Made by a program: the position numbers and the translations under genes. A model generated the notes under the pieces. It did not search any database. It saw nothing but the letters and a program-made list of their open reading frames with translations, and had not been told where the DNA came from. From Pseudomonas hormoni (GTDB lineage Bacteria; Pseudomonadota; Gammaproteobacteria; Pseudomonadales; Pseudomonadaceae), in assembly GCF_018502625.1 (NCBI RefSeq), contig NZ_CP075566.1, positions 4,388,001-4,452,000 on the forward strand: DNA of 64,000 nt, read 5' to 3'. Of this stretch, positions 8,339-17,136 are shown in pieces (position 1 is the stretch's first letter; every line of letters starts with the position of its first letter).

Positions 8339-9394
8339 TCAGGCGCCGAGCACTCGGCAAGCTTCGGCCGGCAATGTCACCGACACCGGGTTGCCAATGC
8401 TCAACCCAAACCCCTGACACGGTGTGCTCAACGCCGTAAACGACACGCCCGAACACTCCACGGTCGTCTCGATCGTCGCACCGATATCCCGCACGAACGT
8501 CACCTTGCCCAGCAACCGATTCCCCGCCGTCGCTTGCGGGTGCGACAGTTGCAGGTCTTCAGGGCGGATCAGCATTTTCACCTTCTCGCCGACCACAATG
8601 CTGCTGCAGATTGGCACTTCCAGCGAATCGCCACCGGGCAAGCCCACCTTGCCGTTGCCCAGCGCCGTGGCCGGGAAGATGTTGCCCGAGCCGATGAAGT
8701 CCGCGACGAATTCGTTCGCCGGATGACGATAAATCTCGATCGGCGTGCCGACCTGCTGCACGCGATGCTCACCCAGCACCACGACGATATCGGCCATGGT
8801 CATGGCCTCACGCTGGTCGTGGGTCACCATGATGGTGGTGATGTTCAGGCGCTGTTGCAGTTGACGGATTTCCACCTGCATCGACTCGCGCAGCTTGGCG
8901 TCCAGCGCCGACAGCGGTTCATCCAGCAGAAGGATTTTCGGGTGGTTGGCAATCGCCCGGGCAATCGCCACACGCTGGCGCTGGCCGCCAGACAATTTCG
9001 CCACCGGGCGATCAATCATTTCCTGCAACTGAATCAGTTCCAGCAATTCCACCACCCGCGCCTGCTGATCAGCCTTGCTGACCCCGCGCAGTTTCAGCGG
9101 ATAAGCGATGTTCTCCCCCACGGTCATGTGCGGGAACAGCGCCAGGGATTGAAACACCATGCCGAAATTGCGCTGATGCGCCGGCGTGTGACCGATGTCT
9201 TCACCGTCCAGGCGAATCTCGCCGCCGGTCAGGGTTTCAAGCCCGGCAATCATTCGCAGCAGCGTGGTTTTGCCGCAACCGGACGGGCCGAGGAAACACA
9301 CCAGTTTGCCTTCCGGCAAATGCAGGTTCACATCCTTTACCGCGCAGGCCGAGCCGTAATGTTTCTCGACGTTTTCCAGAATCAGACCAGACAT
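8339..9394 (-). CDS. ABC transporter ATP-binding protein, PotA-like
   Basis: ATPase of 351 residues driving the import system encoded upstream. Walker A GPSGCGKTT, signature LSGGQRQRVAIAR, Walker B ILLLDEPLSALD and the H-loop VTHDQREAMT are intact. The C-terminal 110 residues form the TOBE/OB-fold regulatory region typical of spermidine/putrescine-type ATPases. The start at 9394 is chosen because GAGGTGATT lies just upstream; the longer frame would read into a palindromic intergenic repeat. It is the last gene of the minus-strand decarboxylase-transport unit, about 160 bp after the permease gene. Confidence 0.92.
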   Translation of the reverse strand: MSGLILENVEKHYGSACAVKDVNLHLPEGKLVCFLGPSGCGKTTLLRMIAGLETLTGGEIRLDGEDIGHTPAHQRNFGMVFQSLALFPHMTVGENIAYPLKLRGVSKADQQARVVELLELIQLQEMIDRPVAKLSGGQRQRVAIARAIANHPKILLLDEPLSALDAKLRESMQVEIRQLQQRLNITTIMVTHDQREAMTMADIVVVLGEHRVQQVGTPIEIYRHPANEFVADFIGSGNIFPATALGNGKVGLPGGDSLEVPICSSIVVGEKVKMLIRPEDLQLSHPQATAGNRLLGKVTFVRDIGATIETTVECSGVSFTALSTPCQGFGLSIGNPVSVTLPAEACRVLGA

Positions 9395-9422
9395 ATGAAT
9401 CACCTCAAGAATCAGGATTTTG

Positions 9423-9546
9423 GCTGGAGGTCGCCGAGCGATGATCAGGCAAGGCAAAAGTCTGCGAAGAAGCGGAGTTGACTTTAGTCAATGAGCATTC
9501 TGAGCTGACTTTTAACGCAGCATGATCGAGCGCAGGCACCTCCAGG
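9423..9546. repeat. long imperfect palindrome between permease and ATPase genes
   Basis: An outer arm beginning CTGGAGGT (9424) and ending AAAAGTC (9462) is mirrored by GACTTTTAACG...ACCTCCAG (9506-9545). Matching blocks are CTGGAGGT, GATCA and AAAAGTC. The inner part folds again around TTGAC-TTTA-GTCAA (9478-9491). The whole 124 bp can form one long imperfect hairpin on either strand. It resembles a dispersed Pseudomonas intergenic palindrome rather than a terminator, as no T run follows. Confidence 0.6.
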
Positions 9547-9552
9547 CAGAAG

Positions 9553-10401
9553 CTAGAACGAAACGCCACCTTCACCGACCAGCTTCTCCAGCGCCCAGAT
9601 CAGGACGAAGTCGATCAGCACGATCAGCACGGCAAACGAAAATACGGTGGGGTCGAGCGACGACACGGTGCGGCTGTACATCCAGATCGGCACGGTCATC
9701 ACGTCGATGGTGTAGAGGAAGTAGGTCACGGTGAATTCGTTGAACGAAACGATGAACGCCAGCAGCATCCCCGCCAGAATCCCCGACTTCATCAACGGCA
9801 CCACCACATCGACAATCGCTCGCAGCGGTGAGGCGCCGAGCATTTGCGCGGCCTCTTCGACTTCGCTGCCGATGGAAAGCATCGCCGCGGTGCAGTTTTT
9901 CACCACGAAGGGCAGCGCCAGAATCACGTGGGCAATCACCAGACGCGAGGTGGTCATCTGGAACGGCAGGCTGTCGAACACCAGCAGCAAGGCCAGGCCC
10001 AACACCACCATCGGAAACACCAGCGGCAGCGACATCAGTTGCAACGCCACGGCTTTGCCGCGGAACTCGCAACGGGTCAGCGCGTAGGCCGCCGGCACCG
10101 CGATGATTGTGGCGAAGACCATGGTCAGGCACGCGACCATCAGGCTGGTGGTCATGGCTTTGCCGAGGCTCAGCACATCGCTGGAATCCGGGGATACAAA
10201 GGTGTGCCAGGCGGCCTTGTACCATTGCAGGCTGTAGCTGCTCGGCGGGAAGTCGAGGTTCGACGCACCGCTGAACGACATGACGATCATGGTCAGGATC
10301 GGCAGCACCGCCAGCAGCAGAATGAAGCCCGAGAGAATGCCGGCGAACTTGCCGGTATCACCCGGCAACAGTGAATGACGCTTCTTGATCACAGCGCTCA
10401 T
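9553..10401 (-). CDS. ABC transporter permease, PotC-like
   Basis: Inner-membrane permease of 282 residues with six predicted helices. The binding-protein-dependent transport (EAA) loop is EEAAQMLGASPLRAIVDVVVP, where the coupling helix contacts the ATPase. It matches the PotC/YdcV subunit type. Its start overlaps the stop of the preceding permease gene by 4 bp (ATGA), so the two are coupled and probably form a heterodimer. The substrate is inferred from neighbours to be polyamine-like or guanidino. Confidence 0.9.
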   Translation of the reverse strand: MSAVIKKRHSLLPGDTGKFAGILSGFILLLAVLPILTMIVMSFSGASNLDFPPSSYSLQWYKAAWHTFVSPDSSDVLSLGKAMTTSLMVACLTMVFATIIAVPAAYALTRCEFRGKAVALQLMSLPLVFPMVVLGLALLLVFDSLPFQMTTSRLVIAHVILALPFVVKNCTAAMLSIGSEVEEAAQMLGASPLRAIVDVVVPLMKSGILAGMLLAFIVSFNEFTVTYFLYTIDVMTVPIWMYSRTVSSLDPTVFSFAVLIVLIDFVLIWALEKLVGEGGVSF

Positions 10402-11306
10402 TGCGAAGCCTCCAGCATGCGGCGACGACGGCCGGTGATGTATTCGGACAAGGTCATGATCGCGAGCGTGGTGACGATCAGCACCACACCGGCGGCGGAT
10501 GCGGCGGGCCAGTTCATCAGCGGGGCGATCTGGTCATGGACCATCACCGCCAGCATCGGCACGCGCCGGCCACCGAGCAGCAGAGGCACCACGAAACTGC
10601 TGGCGTTGTAGGCGAATACCAACGTCGCGCCGGTAATGATCCCCGGAAAACTCATCGGCAACACCACCTGACGGAACACCTGAAAACGACTGGCGCCGAG
10701 GGTGGCGGCGGCCTCTTCGTACGTACGGGCGACGCCGCGCATGGCGCTGGCAATCGGCAACACGGCCAACGGGAACGCGGTTTGCACCAGGCCCATCAGC
10801 ACACCGTTCTGGTTGTACAGCAGCATGATCGGTCGCTTGATCAGACCCAGGCCCATCAACGCCTGATTGAGCATGCCGCCCGGGCCGAGAATCACCAGCC
10901 AGCCGTAGCTTTGCAGCAGCAGGTTGACCAGCAATGGCAACAGCACAGCGGCGAGGAAGATTCGGCGCACGAACGGTGAAGTCAGGCGCGACATGGTGTA
11001 GGCCACAGGGATCGCCAGCACCACGGCGATGACTGCGCTGATCAGCGCCAGGCGCAAGGTCAGCAGCAAGGATTTGAGGTAATACGGTTCCAGCAACTGG
11101 GCGTAGCTGGCCAGGCTGAACCCGGTCCATTCCGCACCTTTGGTGCCCACGCTCATGCGCAGCACCAGCAAGCTGGCGGCAATCAGCACGCCCAGAAACA
11201 GCATCGACGGCGAGAGGAAAAACCAGGCACGCGTCGTCGGCGAAACACCCCGATGGGCGCGCGCCGGAGCGGTAACGACCGGATGAGTCAGAGGTTGGTG
11301 TTCCAT
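10398..11306 (-). CDS. ABC transporter permease, PotB-like
   Basis: Permease of 302 residues with a cytoplasmic N-terminal tail and about six membrane helices. The EAA loop EEAAATLGASRFQVFRQVVLP lies near residue 200. It pairs with the following PotC-like permease through a 4-bp overlap. An in-frame start at 11336 exists, but the ATG at 11306 gives the usual length for the family. The gene follows the binding-protein gene after a 204-bp gap that contains a REP doublet. Confidence 0.9.
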   Translation of the reverse strand: MEHQPLTHPVVTAPARAHRGVSPTTRAWFFLSPSMLFLGVLIAASLLVLRMSVGTKGAEWTGFSLASYAQLLEPYYLKSLLLTLRLALISAVIAVVLAIPVAYTMSRLTSPFVRRIFLAAVLLPLLVNLLLQSYGWLVILGPGGMLNQALMGLGLIKRPIMLLYNQNGVLMGLVQTAFPLAVLPIASAMRGVARTYEEAAATLGASRFQVFRQVVLPMSFPGIITGATLVFAYNASSFVVPLLLGGRRVPMLAVMVHDQIAPLMNWPAASAAGVVLIVTTLAIMTLSEYITGRRRRMLEASQ

Positions 11307-11355
11307 AGCAAGGGTCTCGTCAATGGAAAGCAGCAAGACTGAGATAAGGCAAAAA

Positions 11356-11490
11356 CCTGTGGCGAGGGAGCTTGCTCCCGCTGGGTCGCGAAGCGGCCCT
11401 GATCATTCACCGCGTCCGTTCAGATACAACGCGGTGTCAGGTTTTGCGGCTGCTACGCAGCCGAGCGGGAGCAAGCTCCCTCGCCACAAT
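11356..11490. repeat. REP doublet (TGTGGCGAGGGAGCTTGCTCCCGC family) inside an operon
   Basis: Forward unit at 11358-11384 and reverse unit at 11462-11489. It sits between the binding-protein and permease genes of one presumed transcript, so its RNA would fold into a stable stem-loop that could protect the upstream mRNA and lower downstream expression. Confidence 0.85.
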
Positions 11491-11510
11491 CGATCTTCAG
11501 ACCTCAAAAA

Positions 11511-12614
11511 TCAGGAAGAAAAGATTTCCGTGTAACGACGAATCCATTGGTCATGCACGGTGGCCAGGAAGGCGTTGTCGTGCATGATCGCCTTCTCGGC
11601 AATCTGCTCAGGCGTGAGGATGTACGGGCTCTTGCGCGCTTCGGCGGAGATGATCGCCTTGGCGTTGACCGGGCCGTTGTAGATGTCTTCAGCCATCTTG
11701 CCCTGCACCAGCGGGTCCAGAGAGTGGTTGATGAACGCGTAGGTCAGGTCGGTATCGCCCGGACGATTCTTCGGCATCACCGACAGCATCAGGTCGGTAT
11801 AGAAACCTTCCTTCATGCCGAAGGTAGCGCCCAGGCCGTAGGCCGGATCGCGGATCTGTTTCGGGAAGAAGGCCGGGGCGTACAGGCCACCCATGTCCAG
11901 GGAGCCGGTGCGGAACAGCTCGGCGATCTGGTTCGGGTTTTCACCCAGGGTCACCACACGATCCTTCAGCTCGGCGAGTTTCTTGAAGCCCGGCTCGATG
12001 TTGTGCTCGTCACCACCGGCCAGTTTGGCGGCGATGATGATCAGGTCCATGGCCTCGGTCCAGTTCGGCGGCGGCAGGAAGATGTTCGGCGACAGCTCCG
12101 CGTCCCAAAGGGCGGCGTAACTGTCCGGCGCTTCCTTGATGGTGCGGGTGCTGTAGACCAGGCTGTTGCACCAGAGCAGGTATCCGATCCCGTGGCCATT
12201 GGCGCCGGTGCGGTATTTCTCCGGTACATCCACCAGGTTGGGAATGCGGTTGAGGTTGGGTTTTTCCAGCAGGTTGGCGGCGGCCAGACCTTCGGCGCCG
12301 ACACCCGCCAGGGTGATGACGTCGTACTGCGGACGATCACCGCCGGCTTTCAGTTTGGCGACCATTTCCGAGGTACTGCCGGTGCGGTCAGCGATAACCT
12401 TGCAGCCGTACTTGTCTTCGAAGGTGGCTGCGATGTTGCGCAGCGCTGCCAGGCCGGTGTCATCGGACCAGGTCAGCAAACGCAGGGTCTTGCCCTGGAA
12501 TCGAGTGTCGCTGGCATTGGCCTTGACGAAGGGCAAGCTCATGGCCGCCGCTGCCACCGAGGCCACGCCCACGGTTTTGATGAATTGACGTCTGTTTAGA
12601 TCATGCTCGCCCAT
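11511..12614 (-). CDS. extracellular solute-binding protein, PotD-like, Tat-exported
   Basis: Periplasmic binding protein of 367 residues for the adjacent ABC importer. The N-terminus carries a twin-arginine signal (NRRQFIKTVGVASVAAAAM) with likely cleavage after the ANA-S region near residue 34. The mature part resembles spermidine/putrescine-type binding proteins: LRLLTWSDDTGL at the start, FEDKYGCKV, YDVITLAGVG, a WTEAMDLI hinge region and a C-terminal IRRYTEIF. The ATG at 12614 has GGGAGT upstream. Tat export of such a protein is less common than Sec export and suggests it folds before secretion. Confidence 0.9.
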   Translation of the reverse strand: MGEHDLNRRQFIKTVGVASVAAAAMSLPFVKANASDTRFQGKTLRLLTWSDDTGLAALRNIAATFEDKYGCKVIADRTGSTSEMVAKLKAGGDRPQYDVITLAGVGAEGLAAANLLEKPNLNRIPNLVDVPEKYRTGANGHGIGYLLWCNSLVYSTRTIKEAPDSYAALWDAELSPNIFLPPPNWTEAMDLIIIAAKLAGGDEHNIEPGFKKLAELKDRVVTLGENPNQIAELFRTGSLDMGGLYAPAFFPKQIRDPAYGLGATFGMKEGFYTDLMLSVMPKNRPGDTDLTYAFINHSLDPLVQGKMAEDIYNGPVNAKAIISAEARKSPYILTPEQIAEKAIMHDNAFLATVHDQWIRRYTEIFSS

Positions 12615-12786
12615 TACGGACTCCCTTTGTTTTTGTAGGTATAAGGCAGGTCGAAACTGTTGCATCCGCGCGGCCGGATCAGCGTTATCCCTCGTATTTT
12701 CGGGGGCTTGGCTGAACCAGTGAGTTCATCCTGAGGTCGTGCAAAACACCTGACTATCGATAAAAACTCATCGAAGCCATGACACC

Positions 12787-12815
12787 AGCGCATGCCTCGA
12801 TACGAGGCATGCGCT
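12787..12815. repeat. perfect 13-bp inverted repeat
   Basis: AGCGCATGCCTCG-ATA-CGAGGCATGCGCT is a perfect dyad with a 3-nt loop, 17 bp after the aldehyde dehydrogenase stop and within the 217-bp gap before the binding-protein gene. There is no T run on the coding strand, so it looks like an mRNA-stabilising or processing hairpin, or an operator, rather than a terminator. Confidence 0.6.
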
Positions 12816-12831
12816 CACCTTTTTCGTGCCG

Positions 12832-14280
12832 TCAGACGGCGCGAATCACGTGTTTGATTTCCTGGAAAGCCTGCAAGCCCCACGGCCCCAATTCGCGGCC
12901 GATGCTGCTCTGCTTGTAACCACCCCAGGCGGTCTGCGGGAAGATCACTTGCGGCGCGTTGATCCACACAAGCCCCGCCTGCAAAGCGTTGGCGACCCGA
13001 TCGGCCGCCTCGGCGTCGCGCGTCACCACGCTGGCCACCAGACCGAACTGACTGTCGTTGGCCAGGGCAATCGCTTCGGCTTCGGAGGCAAAACTGCGCA
13101 CGCAGATCACCGGGCCGAAAATCTCTTCACACCACAACGCACTGTCGAGGGGCACTTCGGTGAAAATCGTCGGCTGCAAAAAATATCCGCGCGGCAGATC
13201 TACAGGACGATTGCCGCCGCAAATCAGCTTGGCGCCGGCACTCAAACCGCGATCGATGTGGCCGAGCACCCGTTGGTATTGCGCCTGATTGACCAGCGCG
13301 CCCATTTCCACGTTCGGGTCGAACGGGTCGGCGACGCGAATGGCTTCGGCGCGGGCCTTCAGGCGCAGGAGGAATTCGTCGGCCAGTTCATCGGCGACCA
13401 GCACACGGCTGGTGGCCGAACACATTTGCCCGGCGTTGAAGAAACCACCGCCGCAGGCCACTTCCACCGCCAACGCGATGTCGGCGTCCTTGAGCACTAG
13501 CAACGAAGATTTGCCACCCAGTTCGAGGCTCACGCCCTTCACGGTTTCGGCGGCGCGTTGCATCACTTGCACACCGACTGCGTTGCTGCCGGTGAAGGAA
13601 ATCTTGGCGATGCGCGGGTCGGCTGACATCGGCGCACCGACGGCCAGGCCAGTGCCGCAGACCAGGTTGAACACGCCTTTGGGCAAACCGGCCTCGGCGA
13701 TGATCGCCGCCAGTTCCAGCTCCGGCAGTGGCGTCACTTCGGAAGGTTTGAGCACCACGCAGCAACCGGCGGCCAGGGCCGGGGCGAGTTTCCAGGCGGT
13801 AGTAACCATCGGGAAATTCCACGGCACGATCAGGCCGACCACACCACACGGCTCACGGCGCACACGGGCGCTGAAGTCATCGGTGGGCAGCTCGACTGCG
13901 CTGTCCTGTTTCGCATCGAGCCCTTCGGCCAGACCGGCGTAGTACTCGAAGGTAGCGATCACGTCATCAACGTCGATGGCGGCTTCGAACAGCGGTTTGC
14001 CGTTGTTGCTCGACTGCAACTGCATCAACTGCTCACGACCGGCCTGCACGCCGACGGCGATCCTGCGCAGGATCGCGCCACGCTCGGCACCGGTGGTTTG
14101 CGACCAGGCCTTGAAGGCTTCGGTCGCTGCGTTCACGGCTTGATCGACGGCGTTTGCATCGCCGCCATTCACGGTGGTCAGCAGCGCTTCGGTGGCCGGG
14201 TTGATCACGCGCAGATGTTCGCTGCCGGCCGACCATTTTCCGTCAATGAACAGACCATCGAGGGTGGTAGGAAACGTCAT
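12832..14280 (-). CDS. NAD(P)-dependent aldehyde dehydrogenase
   Basis: Cytoplasmic aldehyde dehydrogenase of 482 residues. The catalytic glutamate is in LELGGKSS (about 255-262) and the catalytic cysteine in NAGQMCSAT (about 290). The Rossmann motif FTGSNAVGVQV and the PWNFPM stretch are intact. The family is the betaine/aminoaldehyde group. It overlaps the ThDP decarboxylase gene by 4 bp, so it very probably oxidises the aldehyde that enzyme releases. If the decarboxylase acts like AruI, the product would be 4-guanidinobutyrate; this is inference from context, since several family members are broad in substrate. Confidence 0.9.
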   Translation of the reverse strand: MTFPTTLDGLFIDGKWSAGSEHLRVINPATEALLTTVNGGDANAVDQAVNAATEAFKAWSQTTGAERGAILRRIAVGVQAGREQLMQLQSSNNGKPLFEAAIDVDDVIATFEYYAGLAEGLDAKQDSAVELPTDDFSARVRREPCGVVGLIVPWNFPMVTTAWKLAPALAAGCCVVLKPSEVTPLPELELAAIIAEAGLPKGVFNLVCGTGLAVGAPMSADPRIAKISFTGSNAVGVQVMQRAAETVKGVSLELGGKSSLLVLKDADIALAVEVACGGGFFNAGQMCSATSRVLVADELADEFLLRLKARAEAIRVADPFDPNVEMGALVNQAQYQRVLGHIDRGLSAGAKLICGGNRPVDLPRGYFLQPTIFTEVPLDSALWCEEIFGPVICVRSFASEAEAIALANDSQFGLVASVVTRDAEAADRVANALQAGLVWINAPQVIFPQTAWGGYKQSSIGRELGPWGLQAFQEIKHVIRAV

Positions 14281-15914
14281 TTCGACACCGCCTTCATCCA
14301 CTGGGTCTGATCGATTTCAATCAGGGTTGGCCCTTGGCGATCGGTGGCGCAGCGCAGCGCACTGCGCAACTGATCAACACCGTCGACCGCTTCAGCCGCG
14401 CAGCCCAGCGCCTTGGCGACACCGATGAAGTCCGGGGTGTAGATGTCCACGCCGACCGGTTCGATGGCGCGGTTGACCATGTATTTCTTGATCTCTTCGT
14501 AGCCCTGGTTATTCCACAGCAGGACGATCACCGGCGTGCGCGCTTCAACGGCGCTGGCCAGTTCCGGCAGGGTGAATTGCAGGCCGCCATCACCGATCAG
14601 GCACACCACCGGAGGACGTGCGCCGTTTTCAATGCTGCCACCGAGCCAGGCGCCAATCGCTGCCGGCAAGGCGTAACCGAGGGTGCCGTAACCGGTGGAC
14701 GAGTTGAACCAGCGGCGCGGGCGTTCCGGGTTGAAGGTCAGGTTGCCGGTGTACACCGGTTGGGTCGAATCGCCGACAAACACGGCGTCCGGCAATTCGT
14801 GCAGAACGGTTTCGAGGAAGCGGGTCTGGGCCAGGGTCGGCGCGTCCCAGGTGGCGGCGAGGTCTTCACGCAGACGTGCGGCACGGACCTGGCCCCAATC
14901 GTTGCGGCGCTCGGCCAGCGACTTGTGGGACAGCGCGCTCAACAAGGCTTGGGCAGCGTTGCGCGAATCGGCCACCAGGGCGACTTTCGGCGGGTAGTTG
15001 CGCACGGTCTGGTCAGGGTCGATGTCCACGCGCAGCAGCACGCCGGGAATCTCGAAACCGCCGGCGAAGGTGACGTCATAGTCGGTTTCTGCCAGTTCGG
15101 TGCCGATCGCCAGCACTACGTCAGCTTCAGCCACAAGGGCGCGGGTCGCGACAAGGCTTTGGGTCGAGCCGATCAGCAACGGATGGTTGGATTCGAGCAT
15201 GCCTTTGGCGTTGATGGTCAGGGCCACCGGCGCGTCGAGCAGTTCGGCCAGTTCAGTCAACTCAGCGGCGGCATCGATGGCACCGCCACCGGCGAGAATC
15301 AGCGGGCGCTTGGCGCCGGCGAGCAGGTCGGTCATGCGGCTGATCGCGCTTGGCGAAGCACCGGCACGGTCGATGTTGACCGGCAGGCTGGCGAGCAGGT
15401 CATCGGCCTCTTCGACCAGCACGTCCAGCGGAATTTCAATGTGCACAGGACGCGGGCGACCGGCCTGGAACAGGGCGAAGGCGCGAGCCAATACGCCCGG
15501 CAATTCGGACGCCGACATCAGGGTGTGGGAGAACGCTGCCACGCCGCCGACCAAGGCGCTCTGGTTCGGCAGTTCGTGCAGCTTGCCGCGACCGCCGCCC
15601 AACTGGCTGCGCGATTGCACGCTGGAGATCACCAGCATCGGAATCGAATCAGCGTAGGCCTGGCCCATGGCGGTGGTGATGTTGGTCATGCCAGGACCGG
15701 TGATGATGAAGCACACACCCGGTTTGCCGCTGGTGCGTGCATAACCGTCGGCCATGAAACCGGCGCCCTGTTCGTGACGCGGAGTAACGTGGTTGATGCT
15801 CGAACGGGCCAGCCCGCGATACAGCTCCACGGTGTGAACCCCGGGAATGCCGAACACCTGCTCAACCCCGTAATCTTCGAGTAACTTGACCAATACTTCG
15901 CCGCACGTCGCCAT
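14277..15914 (-). CDS. ThDP-dependent 2-oxoacid decarboxylase, AruI-like (5-guanidino-2-oxopentanoate decarboxylase)
   Basis: Protein of 545 residues in the acetolactate synthase/decarboxylase superfamily. The N-terminal domain has GIPGVHTVELYRGL and the activating glutamate in RHEQGAGFMADGYAR (about 47). The C-terminal domain has the ThDP motif GDGGLQFTLPE ending in WNN (about 435-465). Compared with my memory of P. aeruginosa AruI, the N-terminal motifs are very close. AruI decarboxylates 2-ketoarginine to 4-guanidinobutyraldehyde in the arginine transaminase pathway. The fused downstream aldehyde dehydrogenase and polyamine-type importer fit this, but no AruH transaminase gene is present, so the real substrate could be a related 2-oxo acid. 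Confidence 0.78.
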   Translation of the reverse strand: MATCGEVLVKLLEDYGVEQVFGIPGVHTVELYRGLARSSINHVTPRHEQGAGFMADGYARTSGKPGVCFIITGPGMTNITTAMGQAYADSIPMLVISSVQSRSQLGGGRGKLHELPNQSALVGGVAAFSHTLMSASELPGVLARAFALFQAGRPRPVHIEIPLDVLVEEADDLLASLPVNIDRAGASPSAISRMTDLLAGAKRPLILAGGGAIDAAAELTELAELLDAPVALTINAKGMLESNHPLLIGSTQSLVATRALVAEADVVLAIGTELAETDYDVTFAGGFEIPGVLLRVDIDPDQTVRNYPPKVALVADSRNAAQALLSALSHKSLAERRNDWGQVRAARLREDLAATWDAPTLAQTRFLETVLHELPDAVFVGDSTQPVYTGNLTFNPERPRRWFNSSTGYGTLGYALPAAIGAWLGGSIENGARPPVVCLIGDGGLQFTLPELASAVEARTPVIVLLWNNQGYEEIKKYMVNRAIEPVGVDIYTPDFIGVAKALGCAAEAVDGVDQLRSALRCATDRQGPTLIEIDQTQWMKAVSK

Positions 15915-16074
15915 GTCTTTTGCCCTTTTTGTTCGTTTGAGACGCCGGGCCTGCGCAGTGTTTATGATGAGCGGGCAGGTCCAGGGATGACCTCATTGGA
16001 ACGGGCGACACGTAGCCGCAACAATGGATAAAAAGTCATACTAGCCATGTCTTCACGTCATACCTTGGATCCCA

Positions 16075-16956
16075 ATGAAACAATTGCCTCCCCTGCCGGC
16101 GTTGCACACTTTTCTGATCACCGCGCAGTGCTGCAACTTCACCCGTGCGGCCGAACAGCTGTTCATCACCCAGGGCGCGGTGAGTCGGCAGATCGCCGGG
16201 CTGGAGGAGCATCTGGGTTATGAGCTGTTCATTCGCCAGGCTCGAGGGCTGGACCTGACGGCCGAAGGACGGGAGTGGCTGCCACGGGTGCAGCAGATTT
16301 TCGGCTTGATCGACGAGGCGGTGGAGCAGATCGGCGAGAAGCGCGAAACCCTGCAACTCAAGGCGCCGACTTGTGTGATGCGCTGGTTGTTGCCGCGTCT
16401 TTTGCAGTGGCAACGAGAGCGCCCGGATGTGCCGGTGGAATTGACCACCACGGTCAAGCACGGCGTGGATTTCCATCGCGAGCAATTCGACGCGGCGGTG
16501 ATGTATGGCGCACCGCCGGACAGTGCGTTGACGTCTTATCTGCTGTTCGATGAGCAACTGACGCCGGTGTGTTCACGGCCGATGCTGGACGGGCCGATGG
16601 CGTTGCAGACGCCAGCGGATCTGCAACAGCACTTGTTGCTGCACCCGACGCGGGATGAGCGCGACTGGAATGCCTGGTTGAAAGCGGCGGATCTTCAATT
16701 GAGCAACGTCAGCAAAGGCCAGCATTTCGAGACCCTGGACCTGGCGATGTCGATGGCGTCCCAAGGGACCGGTGTGGCGATCGGCGATTGGTCATTGATT
16801 GGCGACGACCTGAGTGCCGGGCGGCTGGTCATGCCGTTTGAATTGAAGGTGAAAACGGGGTTGGCGTATTACCTGGTGTTCCCGGAGAAACCGGCGCCTT
16901 CGCCGAAGTTGCGCGAATTGATGGGGTGGTTGGTGGAGCAGGCTCAATCGCGTTGA
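16075..16956 (+). CDS. LysR-family regulator, GcvA-like
   Basis: Regulator of 293 residues. The N-terminal helix-turn-helix (NFTRAAEQLFITQGAVSRQIAGLE) is of the GcvA subgroup, starting with LPPLPALHTF. The rest is a type 2 periplasmic-binding fold, with TVKHGVDFHREQFDAAVMYG and GVAIGDWSLIGDDL. It is divergent from the decarboxylase-transport unit across a 160-bp gap, so it most likely controls that unit and itself. The inducer is not known. Confidence 0.88.
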   Translation: MKQLPPLPALHTFLITAQCCNFTRAAEQLFITQGAVSRQIAGLEEHLGYELFIRQARGLDLTAEGREWLPRVQQIFGLIDEAVEQIGEKRETLQLKAPTCVMRWLLPRLLQWQRERPDVPVELTTTVKHGVDFHREQFDAAVMYGAPPDSALTSYLLFDEQLTPVCSRPMLDGPMALQTPADLQQHLLLHPTRDERDWNAWLKAADLQLSNVSKGQHFETLDLAMSMASQGTGVAIGDWSLIGDDLSAGRLVMPFELKVKTGLAYYLVFPEKPAPSPKLRELMGWLVEQAQSR

Positions 16957-16965
16957 GCCCCGAAA

Positions 16966-17127
16966 CCCTGTGGGAGTGAGCCTGTGTGGCGAGGGAGCTT
17001 GCTCCCGCTGGAGTGCGAAGCGCTCCCCTGCAGTGTGTCAGCCACATCGCATTCTCAGATTTTGCGACTGCTTCGCAGCCGAGCGGGAGCAAGCTCCCTC
17101 GCCACAGAGGGTCGCTCCCACAGGGGT
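16966..17127. repeat. nested REP element: one family inside another
   Basis: Outer arms CCTGTGGGAGTGAGC (16967-16981) and GTCGCTCCCACAGG (17111-17124) belong to the TGTGGGAGCGAGC family. Between them lies a complete TGTGGCGAGGGAGCTTGCTCCCGC doublet (16983-17106). The younger doublet appears to have inserted within, or replaced the core of, the older one. Confidence 0.75.
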
Positions 17128-17136
17128 TCGGTTTAA

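Noticed and set aside
11356..11490. Terminator between binding-protein and permease genes
   Set aside because: The stems belong to a REP doublet of a family found throughout the window and lack a T run, so transcription probably continues.
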